The notes under the pieces were generated by a model that did no database searches, was not told the origin of the DNA, and was given only the letters and a program-made list of their open reading frames with translations. DNA of 64,000 nt from Lachnospiraceae bacterium (lineage in GTDB: Bacteria; Bacillota; Clostridia; Lachnospirales; Lachnospiraceae). Shown piece by piece: positions 53,499-63,070 of this stretch; position 1 is the first letter of the stretch, and each line of letters opens with the position of its first letter. The stretch lies in assembly GCA_900771955.1 (NCBI GenBank), contig CAAGPW010000167.1, positions 1 through 64,000 of the forward strand, written 5' to 3'. Made by a program: the position numbers and the translations under genes.

Positions 53499-54923
53499 TT
53501 ACTCTTTCACTTTAAAAGTCACACTCTTAATATTAATTCCCAATTCTCTATAATCATCCTCTTTGAAGTCGCTTGGTTTCCAAGGCTCTCCCGAGAAGGT
53601 AATGGTATTCTCCCCTTCCACAAGATATTGACTCGGCAGCCGGAATACAATGTTTTTGTTCTTATTTGCCCGTAATTTGCCGAGGTAGACTCCATTCGCA
53701 TACACCTCCAGCCCATAGTACTCTACTCCATAGATTTCCACCGGTACTGTCTGGCTCTGATGAACTGTCACAATATAATCTCCGAGAGCCAGATAAGCCT
53801 GTAGTCCATACTCAGAACCATAGCCCCATCGGGAACCATCCTCCAACACCGGTGACATATTGAACCATACATCTTCTTCCGCAGTGTATTCATATTGTTC
53901 CGTCATATACTCCTGCAGTCGGATCACTTTCTGCTCTTTTTCAAAGGAAGTGGGTAGTCCGATCCAGCCGCGCTCACCGTCCTGCGTGTCCTCACTAATC
54001 TCTTCCGTAATGCGCAAGACCTGTCTTGTTCCTGTGATATCAACATCCCCCGACAGATAATACACACTTCCCTCTGTATGGAAATGTTCCTGTACAGACT
54101 CATAAGAATACCCCATCTGCGGTATAATATAAGCCTTATTCATAAACTCCAGCGGCAATAAATATTGTGACACCAGCGTGTCGTTCTTCTCCATATCGAA
54201 CCATTTCCGCGATCGTCCCGGCAAGGCAGCCCAGAATCAATATGCGGATGCCCCACAGATATATCTTTTCTCTGGGAATCTTCTTATGTTCTTTCGCCCG
54301 GAAAATCCAGATCTCCTTTTTCGACTTCTGGACCTTTTTTGTTTTCTCCTTTTTTACTTTAATTTTTTTCTTCGGTTTTGACGGTATTCTCCCATACAGA
54401 ATCCCCCAGACCAAAAATGCGACCGCTACAGCAAGAGACCCCCACAGAAGAATTGGATAAATATTTTCATTTGACAAAAACGGTAACAGCCCTGTCAGTG
54501 GCGGAATATTTCGATAAAAATATTCTGTACTTACGCTGCGCACCAGTACAATTCCCATGGCAAAACCTACCGTTGCACCGGTTCCGGCATATAAGTATAC
54601 CTTCTGTCTGCGCATCAGGAATAATCCCAGATATAGCAACACTACCACAGGAATCATCGTATAAATCGTGAGGTGCAAAAAAGCAAATCCCCAGATGCAC
54701 AAAGATGACAGCAAAATGGATGCTTTATCCTCTTTTACCACAAAATAAAAATAGCCCATGAAAAAAGTGGCGATCAACATCTCTGTTAAAGCGGCTTTTC
54801 CTACCCAGATCACCAACGGCGAAAGAGTCCATGTGGCACAGCCACGATAACCAGTGCGCTTCTCAAAAAAATCATGATATAGTTCAAAATATCAGCTCTA
54901 CACGCTTCCCAAATCTGTATCAT
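53499..54923 (-). pseudogene. Frameshifted GT-C-like membrane protein gene
   Basis: The gene starts at the ATG at 54923, overlapping the previous stop codon (ATGA). The first frame (IQIWEACRADILNYIMI) fails at a stop near 54830; the next frame carries WVGKAALTEMLIATFFMGY and further membrane helices to about 54190; a second one-base shift near there leads to the third frame, which encodes the soluble C-terminal domain (LPLEFMNKAYIIPQMG to the stop at 53499). Without the shifts this is a polytopic protein with a beta-rich exterior tail, like GT-C mannosyltransferases. The N-terminal catalytic part seems largely deleted. Sequencing error could explain the second shift but hardly the missing N-terminal part. 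Confidence 0.65.
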
Positions 54924-57262
54924 TGCAATCCCTCTTTACTTGCTGTTTCTTCGGAATGTACTACCTTACCGAGCACATCCCCTCTGGATAATCCCTGCTC
55001 TAATTGTTTCATCCAATCAGAAAACTCTTCGTCTGTGGGTCTCCGTCCCAATAAAAATCTATAAATCTGTTGTAAAAATTCATCGTCTGTTATTTGTTTT
55101 TGGCTCTCATAATACTTTTCGTATAATAGATTAATATTATCCAATAGCCCCTTTTCCTCAAACGCCTTGTAGGTACTTTTCAATTCATTCCCGTCCATAG
55201 ATCTGCTATATAAAAGTGCAAAGTGTACATTTAATCTGCGCACCAGCGTCCCTTTTTCAGTTTCATCTATTTTTTCTCTATAGTATATTCCATCTTTCTG
55301 ATCCACCATCTGAATCGCCCTTGGTGCATCCTGTTCCTCTTCCCAGCGATAATAGAAATTGTTGGCCTCTTCCGCTGTTTCCTGTTCGCCCAATGCCATA
55401 TTTACACCGCCATCCAGATATCTTCTGGCGTAAACTGCACCGTTTTTCGTTTCTACTACAATATCTACTTTCTGCTCTTCACTGATATTATAGCCCCATC
55501 CGGTGAGAATCTTACTTCCATCTTCTGTTTCTGTAATGCGATAATCCAAAATGCAGTCTGTATCGTTACCTTCTGTCCCTGTTTCTTCCTCATAAGGGGT
55601 ATACTCTGTCCGCTTCAGGAGGTAATAGAGTACTTTTCCTCCCAGTTTCTTATATTCCCCTTCCAGTGTTACGGTATATCCGCATTCCTGCAGGCTCCTG
55701 ACCACCTGTTCATTTGCTTCCCTTTGATAGGGGAGCACTACTACAATAATCCTGTCCGGATATAATTCTGTTTCCTCAAGCCCACTCATATCTCCGTTTT
55801 CCGGAAGAAATACCTGTCGGATGGGAATTGCATTCTGTCCTTCCTCCAGCACTCTCTTCTTTCCGTTTATATCCCAATAGCAAGGCAGTCTGTCCTCTTC
55901 ATTTCCAATCTGCATCGCTGTACTGTCTTCGTCGCTATAGATCACCGTGTTTTCATCATAACTGCATTTCTTCAAAGCCTTGTTATATGCCCTGTTCAGG
56001 AAAGTATACTGGTGATTATAGCACATGCCATCCCCATAATAAATGCCCCTCGTTTCATCACAGGCATAGACCATGTCTATCATACCTGTCTCCACTTTCT
56101 GAAACGCCAGATGTGTCAAAGGATCTATCGTCACAAAAGCTTCCACTGCAAAAAGTACAAGCATTCCCACCATAGCTTTACAAACTTTAGATCCATAGCT
56201 GTATCTGCTCCGTAGAATTGCATTCCAGATCAATGCTGTCATAAGCAGAAGCGCCATATCGGATATAATATTATAGCGGGGCAATGCTGCCGTAATATAA
56301 AACAGTCCGAACAAAACAAAGGTAGTTTCCACCGCGGCCGTTAAAATCAATATTCTTTTTTCCTGCCAATGCAGTCGTATCTTCTGTTTCCATAATACTA
56401 CAATTCCGACAGCCAGACACAGACAGACGATCCACTGAAAGTTTAGTACAAAAAAGGACTTTAGCTTGGTTAAGATATAATGTCCTTCCCAGCCAAAAAT
56501 ATTATATCGATCCTCGGAAACATAGGTATTGACATCATTCCAGCCACCTCCTTCTTCGTTCATCAGAAGGTACAGATAGGCAAATGCTGCGGGTGCCATC
56601 GCCCATAATTTCAGGTCAAAGAGTGTTTTCCGCACTCGGGTCAGGATCTTTGCTTTATTTTCCACAAAAAGGATTACAATATAAGTAATTCCAAAAACTC
56701 CTAATAATAAAGCTCCCGTCTCCTTGGATTCACTCATTCCAAGCGCCGCAATACATACGACTAATTTTCTGTCATATACCATTCCATAGATCAGATATAC
56801 AAAGAATAATGCCACTCCAAGATCCAGGTGCACATAAACTGACAATCCAAAAAATAATGGAAGCACTGAAAAAAGTGCTGTCTCCAGCACCAGAATTGTT
56901 TCCTTTACTTCCGGAAACAGCTTATGCAGAATACGGTAAAAGCACCAGATGGCCAGAAGTTCCATAATGACATTGATTATTTGTGGTCCAATGGCTTTTC
57001 CCGGCAGCAGGAACTCACCAATCCCCAGAATCAATGCATAAAACAGGGATCTGTGACTTGCCAGTGAGAAGATTTTCATAATATAATCTCCCCATAGCAC
57101 AAAATTCTTACAGGCAAATCGCAGTCCATCATAGTAGATTGCGCTGTCCCATCTGGGGATTTCCCCTACCATAAGAAATCGCGCGATCCCGGCAATCAAT
57201 AACAGAATTTCTATTTTATATTGTTTTTGGATTTTAGTTTTGAAGTTTTCTTTCACTCGCAT
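54920..57262 (-). CDS. GT39/GT-C-like membrane glycosyltransferase fused to a DUF4214-like domain
   Basis: 780 aa. Residues about 15-410 contain about 10-12 membrane helices, with PRWDSAIYYDGLRF in the first outer loop, the acidic motif of GT-C enzymes. Residues about 420-690 are an exterior mixed domain. The C-terminal 60 residues (QQIYRFLLGRRPTDEEFSDW, GLSRGDVLGKVVHSEE) match a DUF4214 unit. GT-C enzymes use polyprenyl-phosphate sugars outside the membrane. The fusion ties DUF4214 to glycosyl transfer, which supports a glycan-related role for this domain. It overlaps the next (broken) gene by 4 bp. Confidence 0.72.
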   Translation of the reverse strand: MRVKENFKTKIQKQYKIEILLLIAGIARFLMVGEIPRWDSAIYYDGLRFACKNFVLWGDYIMKIFSLASHRSLFYALILGIGEFLLPGKAIGPQIINVIMELLAIWCFYRILHKLFPEVKETILVLETALFSVLPLFFGLSVYVHLDLGVALFFVYLIYGMVYDRKLVVCIAALGMSESKETGALLLGVFGITYIVILFVENKAKILTRVRKTLFDLKLWAMAPAAFAYLYLLMNEEGGGWNDVNTYVSEDRYNIFGWEGHYILTKLKSFFVLNFQWIVCLCLAVGIVVLWKQKIRLHWQEKRILILTAAVETTFVLFGLFYITAALPRYNIISDMALLLMTALIWNAILRSRYSYGSKVCKAMVGMLVLFAVEAFVTIDPLTHLAFQKVETGMIDMVYACDETRGIYYGDGMCYNHQYTFLNRAYNKALKKCSYDENTVIYSDEDSTAMQIGNEEDRLPCYWDINGKKRVLEEGQNAIPIRQVFLPENGDMSGLEETELYPDRIIVVVLPYQREANEQVVRSLQECGYTVTLEGEYKKLGGKVLYYLLKRTEYTPYEEETGTEGNDTDCILDYRITETEDGSKILTGWGYNISEEQKVDIVVETKNGAVYARRYLDGGVNMALGEQETAEEANNFYYRWEEEQDAPRAIQMVDQKDGIYYREKIDETEKGTLVRRLNVHFALLYSRSMDGNELKSTYKAFEEKGLLDNINLLYEKYYESQKQITDDEFLQQIYRFLLGRRPTDEEFSDWMKQLEQGLSRGDVLGKVVHSEETASKEGLQ

Positions 57263-57281
57263 CCTCTATCATAAACCTTTA

Positions 57282-58379
57282 TTATGTCAATCTCTCCAGC
57301 ACCTCCAGAAGTCTCCCGGATGTCTTCTCCTGTCCGAACTGCTTCCACCTCTGCCGCTGTCCTTCCAGTACACGCTTCCGCAGTTCTTCATCTTCTTCCA
57401 GTGCTGCAATTTTCCCTGCAGCTTCCTCCGGCCGGCTGTTCGAAAGAAGTACACCGGCACCGCCCAGTGTCTCTCCTACCGCAGCGGCATCCAGAGCAAC
57501 TACCGGAATGTCAAAGTACATTGCTTCCACCAGCGGAATGCAGAAGCCCTCATGCTCACTCATGCACAGAAAAATATCCGCACAGCGGTAGTATGCCAGC
57601 AGTTCCGGAAATGTAGTATGTCCTGTAAAAACAACCTTTTCCTGTAGTCCCAGATGCACTGCATAGGCCTGAAGATTTTTACGGTACTGCTCCGTTCCCG
57701 CGTCATTTCCTACCAGAAAAAGTCTTGTATTCGTATTATAGTTATAATAATATGCCGCAAAAGCAGCGATCAAATGCTCTATTTTCTTATTCGGTGCAAC
57801 CCTTCCGGTAAACAGAAGATTCACCGTGTCTCCGTTTTGATAGTGTTCCAGTATTGCCTTCTGTGGTGTTTTCTCATAATCTGCAAAGGGAATCAGGATC
57901 GGGATGATCTCCATGGGACAGGTATAGCCCATGTGGACAAGGCCCTGCCTGTTATAGTCCGATACTGCCAGAACAGCATCGGGAATATCCCTCATCTGTT
58001 CCGCTTCCCGAAGGCCGTCCTCGCATTTTTTCTCCAGAAACGGATTATACCCCCGGTAGAATTCCGGAGGCGTAATATTGTGATAACGAAACAGGATCTT
58101 ACAGCCCTGTGCCTTACCTCTGCGAAGCATTTCCTGCAAATGGCTTCCGGTCGAGAGGTGGAACAGGATTACATCCCCCGTTCCCACCTCCGGCAGGTCA
58201 CCCACCGGGGATACCGCCTGAGGATCCACGCCATTGCCGATATACTCTGCATAAATATGAGATTCCAGACCTGCTCTTACCAGCGTCCGGTGAATCTCCA
58301 TGGCATCATTGCTGACAGCGTCTCCTCTGGTAACAGACGGTAACAGTTGCAATATTCTTCTATTGTCTGATCTGTCCAT
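57282..58379 (-). CDS. Glycosyltransferase family 4 (GT-B)
   Basis: 365 aa. N-terminal ILQLLPSVTRGDAVSND and the C-terminal Rossmann half with LLFTGRVAPNKKIEHLI, ADIFLCMSEHEGFCIPLVEA (E-x7-E region) define GT4. The gene is a paralogue of 61997-63070, with shared blocks FRYHNITPPEFYRGY and MSEHEGFC. Retaining transfer of mannose, rhamnose or galactose to the growing chain on the cytoplasmic side is likely. It belongs to the ABC-exporter cluster. Confidence 0.88.
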   Translation of the reverse strand: MDRSDNRRILQLLPSVTRGDAVSNDAMEIHRTLVRAGLESHIYAEYIGNGVDPQAVSPVGDLPEVGTGDVILFHLSTGSHLQEMLRRGKAQGCKILFRYHNITPPEFYRGYNPFLEKKCEDGLREAEQMRDIPDAVLAVSDYNRQGLVHMGYTCPMEIIPILIPFADYEKTPQKAILEHYQNGDTVNLLFTGRVAPNKKIEHLIAAFAAYYYNYNTNTRLFLVGNDAGTEQYRKNLQAYAVHLGLQEKVVFTGHTTFPELLAYYRCADIFLCMSEHEGFCIPLVEAMYFDIPVVALDAAAVGETLGGAGVLLSNSRPEEAAGKIAALEEDEELRKRVLEGQRQRWKQFGQEKTSGRLLEVLERLT

Positions 58380-58393
58380 GGCATTCCCTTTCG

Positions 58394-58738
58394 CTAGTTA
58401 TTTTCTGTGTTCCCGGTGCTGATTCTGTGCTCGATCTCTTCCAGTTCTCTGACGATCTGATTCAGGCAGCTCTGCTGTGCCAGATTTACTGCATTCTGCT
58501 GTTGAATCACCGGTCCCATGGTTGCCGTCAATATCTTTTTCATCAGTTTCTTGATGAGGCTGCCCCCCGGAACAGACGATGCGGTGGAGAAGTCCATCAC
58601 CACCGTATTCTGCTGTTCCAATAATTTCACCTGCATACGAAGTTGTACGATTCGTTCCGGGAGATCCGTTGTCTTCTCTCCCAACAGAAATTCTTCATAG
58701 GATTCCGGTTGATATTTCTGCTTATTTGTCTGCTCCAT
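58394..58738 (-). CDS. Small coiled-coil protein of the ABC-exporter cluster
   Basis: 114 aa from the ATG at 58738, preceded by AGGGAG and lying inside the end of wzt (overlap of 17 bp); an ATG nine codons upstream (58765) is possible. Helical: a charged N-terminal part, QLRMQVKLLEQQN coiled coil, a short amphipathic or hydrophobic middle (LIKKLMKKILTATMG) and a Gln/Glu-rich end. It resembles in layout the small protein at 63067-63504. It may couple glycosyltransferases to the membrane or measure chain length; unproven. Confidence 0.55.
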   Translation of the reverse strand: MEQTNKQKYQPESYEEFLLGEKTTDLPERIVQLRMQVKLLEQQNTVVMDFSTASSVPGGSLIKKLMKKILTATMGPVIQQQNAVNLAQQSCLNQIVRELEEIEHRISTGNTENN

Positions 58739-59978
58739 CTGCTCCCTCACTGATCTTCCACTCATGGTCTACGCTGAATACGCCGACTTCCTCCGTGTCG
58801 GAAGTGATGTCGATCTGCGCCGCCTCGCGGAAGAAATCTACCGGGTCCCCTTCTGCATTTTCAATCGAAAAATCAAGAACATAGCGGGAAGGGAGGAGGT
58901 GGATATCCTTTAACACCAGCTCCGCCGTTCCGTCCTCGGAGAGATCAAAGCATTTATGCTTGTCGATCCTCGTATTGGTGCCGTAACAGTGCTGACCGTC
59001 GAGACGGTAAATAGCCAGACCCAGGATCGCATTTTTTACCGGTGCCTTTACGCTGTATCCCAGCTTGATATAGACATCTCCGCCCATAGGGAATGATTCC
59101 TGTTCTTCTCCGTCTGCATCCGTGATCTGAACGCTCTCAAACTTCGCTTCCCCGTTACCCCAGCGTTTTGCGTCTTCCTCGGGATCGATATTACCCAGTG
59201 CGATCTGACGCTCTCTCTCCTTCTCTTCGATCTGCTTGCGCTTCTCATCCATGTAGTCGAGATACTGTGCATGTACCTCCTTGGGTCTGCCCTCTGCACG
59301 GATCAGTCCCTTATGGATCCAGATGGACCGGTCACAGATCTGTTCGATCTGGTCCAGAGAATGAGATACAATAACGATAGTCGTTCCATTTTTCTTGATC
59401 TCTTTCAGCTTATCAAAGCATTTTCTCTGGAAGTTGGCATCACCTACCGCAAGGATCTCATCGATCAGCAACACCTCTGCATCCACATTGATAGCTACGG
59501 AAAAGGCAAGTCTCATATACATTCCCGAAGAGTAAGTTCTCACAGGGTTGTCAATGAACTCTTCCAGCTCAGAAAAAGCAATAATATCATCCACACGGCG
59601 GTCGATCTCTTTTTTGCTCAATCCGAAAATGGAAGCATTGATATAAATGTTCTCTCTGCCGCTCATATCCGGATGGAATCCCGCACCCAGCTCGATCAGG
59701 CTGGACACTCTGCCTGCTACCTCAATGGTTCCGCTCTCCGGATACATGATCCTGCTGAGGAGCTTCAGGGTCGTACTTTTACCGCAGCCATTATGGCCGA
59801 TCAGTCCGACAGCCTCACCTCTGGCTACATCGAAGCTGATTCCCCGCAGTACTTCGCGCTTTTCATATTTTCTTCTTTTCTGAAAAAGGGTAAATTCCTT
59901 GATACTTTTTCCACGATCCAGATAGACTTTGAAGCTTCTGGTCACATCTTTCACTTCTATGGCATTTCCTGGTTTCAT
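58722..59978 (-). CDS. wzt: ABC-transporter ATPase of glycan export with C-terminal Wzt domain
   Basis: 418 aa. Walker A GHNGCGKST (about 63-71), signature YSSGM, Walker B VLLIDEIL, and HSLDQIEQ switch region. Residues about 265-400 form the Wzt_C-like beta-sandwich, which in Wzt binds the modified end of the chain. It powers export of an undecaprenyl-linked polymer. The ATG shares its last base region with the stop codon of wzm (TAATG). Confidence 0.93.
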   Translation of the reverse strand: MKPGNAIEVKDVTRSFKVYLDRGKSIKEFTLFQKRRKYEKREVLRGISFDVARGEAVGLIGHNGCGKSTTLKLLSRIMYPESGTIEVAGRVSSLIELGAGFHPDMSGRENIYINASIFGLSKKEIDRRVDDIIAFSELEEFIDNPVRTYSSGMYMRLAFSVAINVDAEVLLIDEILAVGDANFQRKCFDKLKEIKKNGTTIVIVSHSLDQIEQICDRSIWIHKGLIRAEGRPKEVHAQYLDYMDEKRKQIEEKERERQIALGNIDPEEDAKRWGNGEAKFESVQITDADGEEQESFPMGGDVYIKLGYSVKAPVKNAILGLAIYRLDGQHCYGTNTRIDKHKCFDLSEDGTAELVLKDIHLLPSRYVLDFSIENAEGDPVDFFREAAQIDITSDTEEVGVFSVDHEWKISEGADGADK

Positions 59979-60757
59979 TACAGTTCCTCCGAAAAATGAC
60001 GTTGTAAGTGCTGGAATACGATATATCCGATGACCAGCAATGCAACGGACAGTACGCCGCCCATTACAAGAGTTCTAAGCTGCGGAACCTGCTTGTAATA
60101 GAAAATATCGCGGTAGGCATTGATGATCGGTGTCATGGGATTCAGTTCATAAATAGGACGGATCCTCTCCGGCACATAATCCATAGGGTACATAACAGGA
60201 GTCAGGAACTGCCATGCCATTGTTACGATTCCCAAGATGTATTCCATATCCCGGAAAAATACCGTAATAGCGGATGCAATCAGTGCAAATCCCAATGCCA
60301 GAATATATTCCATGATCACAACAATAGGGAAATACAGGATCGCATGGAAATTAAACCCGATCCCCGAGAAAACGATCACGACAACAACTACGATAAAGGA
60401 CAGCAGCATATTGACCAGCATGCTTGTCACATAGGAGATCGGAAGGACCATTCTCGGAAAATATATTTTGTTCACCATATCCTTCTGTGCTTTGATACAT
60501 CCTGCACCGCCGGAGACAGAGGTACTGAAAAACAGCCAGGGGATCAATGCTACAAACAGGAACAGATAATAGCGGTCCACCATACGGTTCGGGAGGATAT
60601 AGCCGAACACAAAGGTATACACCAGCAGTTGGAACAAAGGATTGATAAATGTCCACAAAAATCCCAATACGGATCCTTTATATCTGCCCCGCAGATCTCT
60701 TCTGACGAGACTGAATATCATTTCTCTGTAATCATATATTTCTCTTAGACTCTTCAA
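59978..60757 (-). CDS. wzm: ABC-2 type permease of glycan export
   Basis: 259 aa, six membrane helices. DLRGRYKGSVLGFLWTFINPL (read in two parts DLRGRYKGS and LGFLWTFINPL) is the ABC-2/Wzm/TagG block. Start is a TTG at 60757 that overlaps the previous stop codon (TTGA), with AAAGGAGAG 5 nt upstream. With the Wzt partner it exports a finished polysaccharide or teichoic acid-like polymer. Confidence 0.92.
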   Translation of the reverse strand: MKSLREIYDYREMIFSLVRRDLRGRYKGSVLGFLWTFINPLFQLLVYTFVFGYILPNRMVDRYYLFLFVALIPWLFFSTSVSGGAGCIKAQKDMVNKIYFPRMVLPISYVTSMLVNMLLSFIVVVVVIVFSGIGFNFHAILYFPIVVIMEYILALGFALIASAITVFFRDMEYILGIVTMAWQFLTPVMYPMDYVPERIRPIYELNPMTPIINAYRDIFYYKQVPQLRTLVMGGVLSVALLVIGYIVFQHLQRHFSEEL

Positions 60758-61956
60758 GACTTCTCTCCTTTAGACAACTTTTCAAAGTACTCTGTATATT
60801 TACGCACAATAACGTCCCATGCGAAATTGTCCAACACAAACTGTCTTCCCAGCTTACCCATAGCGGAAGCCTTCTCGGGATTGTTCAGATAAAAATCGAT
60901 TGCTTTCTCAAATTCATAATAATTTGCAAAATACAGACCGCCATTGGATGTCTCGGCAAAATGTTTTGTCACCCTGCAGGACTCATGTACCAGCACCGGT
61001 CTCTCACACAGCCAGCTTTCCATAATAACCAGGGAAAAGCTCTCATTTTTGGACGGCTGACACAGTACAGTGGCTGCTCCATACGCATCAAATTTATCCT
61101 GCAGATCCAGAAATCCCAGATCAATCACATCATGCTCGATCGTATCGGGAACCTCTACCTTGCCGCCGCCGATCAATACAAGTTTCAGGTTATTATCATG
61201 ATGCGCCTTATATTCTTCAAACTGATAGATTAAAGAATAGATATTTTTTCCCGCATCCTTACGTCCTGCGTAGAGGATAAACGGATCATGGATCTTATAT
61301 TTTTCACGAAACCGCTCTGCATCATAGGTAAGATCCGTATCCACGCCTTCTCCCAGTACTTCATGGTGGACGGAGGACAGATCATAAGCTCTCTCTGCAA
61401 GCTGCTGCTCCGGCAGTGCATGGAAGATCATTCCCTTAACCTGTGAAAAGGCTTTTTTGAAAATTTCCATGTAGATATAGCTTTCATCATGGAAGCAGGG
61501 AATCAGTACCGCCTTGTCAAAGCACTCCTGAATTCCATTGTAGGTCGTTCCGAACATATATGGAATAAATACGAACAGGCTGTATTCCTCCTTATGCTTC
61601 CGGATATATTCATACAGCGCAGGACTGTTGACCATCTCACGTTCAAATGCCTCTTCCTCTTCCGCCGACAAAGGGATCTGTCCCTTCATCAGTTTAGCAT
61701 TGACTTTGGCAAACGTTCTGGTGTCTCTCTTCTTACGGACACGGAAACGGCGCACTACGATTCCGTTTTCAATGCTTGTTCCGGCTCTTTTTGCATTTTT
61801 GCTCCAGTCCGATGCGAACTGTTTTACACAGGTGGTCAGAATCTCCAGTTCCACACCTGCATCATGCATATGCTTGGTCAGTCCCCGCAGCTCTGCTTCT
61901 GCACCGCCCGGAATATCGAGTCCGAACCAGGGGATCACAAATCCTAATTTTTTCAC
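60754..61956 (-). CDS. Glycosyltransferase family 4 (GT-B)
   Basis: 400 aa. N-terminal FVIPWFGLDIPGGAEAELRG is typical of GT4 acceptor domains. C-terminal blocks FILYAGRKDAGKNIYSLI and CQPSKNESFSLVIMES carry the nucleotide-sugar contacts. Found beside Wzm/Wzt, as in rhamnan or mannan clusters where such enzymes elongate the chain before export. Donor unknown; the GDP-rhamnose made by the gmd-rmd run is a good candidate. Confidence 0.88.
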   Translation of the reverse strand: MKKLGFVIPWFGLDIPGGAEAELRGLTKHMHDAGVELEILTTCVKQFASDWSKNAKRAGTSIENGIVVRRFRVRKKRDTRTFAKVNAKLMKGQIPLSAEEEEAFEREMVNSPALYEYIRKHKEEYSLFVFIPYMFGTTYNGIQECFDKAVLIPCFHDESYIYMEIFKKAFSQVKGMIFHALPEQQLAERAYDLSSVHHEVLGEGVDTDLTYDAERFREKYKIHDPFILYAGRKDAGKNIYSLIYQFEEYKAHHDNNLKLVLIGGGKVEVPDTIEHDVIDLGFLDLQDKFDAYGAATVLCQPSKNESFSLVIMESWLCERPVLVHESCRVTKHFAETSNGGLYFANYYEFEKAIDFYLNNPEKASAMGKLGRQFVLDNFAWDVIVRKYTEYFEKLSKGEKS

Positions 61957-61996
61957 TCTATTGCCCTCGCTCTAATTCTTTCTATGCGTTTACGAT

Positions 61997-63070
61997 TTAT
62001 GCCTGTAAAAACGGCTGGAGGAAGTCCATATACGCCTTCTCCACTCTCTCGTGGGAAAATGCTTCCAGACGTTCCTTCTGGTTCGCCAGGATCTTGTCCC
62101 TCAGTTCCGCATGCTTCACCAGATAGTCGATCATTCCGGCTGTTTCCAACGGTTTCTTCTCTTTGAGCAGAATGCCTCCGCCTCCCATGGTATCGCCTAC
62201 TGCCGTACTGTCATAGGCGATGATCGGATCTCCGAAATACATCGCTTCCACTACAGGCACACAGAATCCTTCATGCTCACTCATGCACAGAAATACATCT
62301 GCCGCCCGGTAACACGCCAGAATCTTGGGAAAGCTGATCTGCCCGGTAAAGATCACATCGTCCTTGATTCCCAGAATATCTGCATATACTTTAAGGCTTT
62401 CTCCGTAAGTATCCACTCCTGCAAAGGAACCTACCAGGATCAGGCGGGACTTCGGATTGTAATACTTCTTATAATAATAAAAGGCCTCGATCAGGTCTTC
62501 CTGTTTCTTGTTGGGCACTACCCGGCCGACAAATACGATGTTCGTATAATCATCGTCACGGTACTGCTGCAGCGTCTCCGCATCCGGCTCCTTTTTGTAG
62601 TCATCAAATGCGATCAGGATCGGAATATCCGTCATAGGACAGGCATAGCCTAATTCCTCCAGTTCCTGCTGATTATATTTGGAGTCGGAAACACAGGCAT
62701 CCATTTTCCCTGCCATGTACGCCAGGTCTTCTCTTGCCTCGATACATCCCTTCTCCGCCGCACTCAGGTATCCACGGAAAAAATGTGCCGGTGTGATATT
62801 GTGGTAATTCATGATCTTGGGTGCCTGATATTCCAGCACCTTACGGTTCAACGGAGATCCTGTTGACATATGATAAAGGATCACATCACCTTTTTGTTCT
62901 TTGTAATAGTCGATGGGTTCCGCCTTTCCTCTGGGAATCCGGGAATCCACCATTTCTGCGTATATTTTATTCTTGTAGCCTCTTCGGGTAAACGCGTCCG
63001 ATAATGCCAGAACATGATTGCCGATGGCATCTCCGAAAGCGATCACGGGCAGGATCTGTATGATTCTCAT
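61997..63070 (-). CDS. Glycosyltransferase family 4 (GT-B), paralogue of the gene at 57.3 kb
   Basis: 357 aa. IIQILPVIAFGDAIGNHVLA, MNYHNITPAHFFRGYL, NIVFVGRVVPNKKQEDLI and ADVFLCMSEHEGFCVPVVEA match the paralogue almost block for block. The ATG overlaps the preceding stop codon (ATGA), so it is coupled to the small coiled-coil gene upstream. A pair of paralogous GT4 enzymes often builds a two-linkage repeat. Confidence 0.88.
   Translation of the reverse strand: MRIIQILPVIAFGDAIGNHVLALSDAFTRRGYKNKIYAEMVDSRIPRGKAEPIDYYKEQKGDVILYHMSTGSPLNRKVLEYQAPKIMNYHNITPAHFFRGYLSAAEKGCIEAREDLAYMAGKMDACVSDSKYNQQELEELGYACPMTDIPILIAFDDYKKEPDAETLQQYRDDDYTNIVFVGRVVPNKKQEDLIEAFYYYKKYYNPKSRLILVGSFAGVDTYGESLKVYADILGIKDDVIFTGQISFPKILACYRAADVFLCMSEHEGFCVPVVEAMYFGDPIIAYDSTAVGDTMGGGGILLKEKKPLETAGMIDYLVKHAELRDKILANQKERLEAFSHERVEKAYMDFLQPFLQA

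Noticed and set aside
60008..60748. His/Asp-rich frame antisense to wzm
   Set aside because: Reverse reading of membrane-helix codons.
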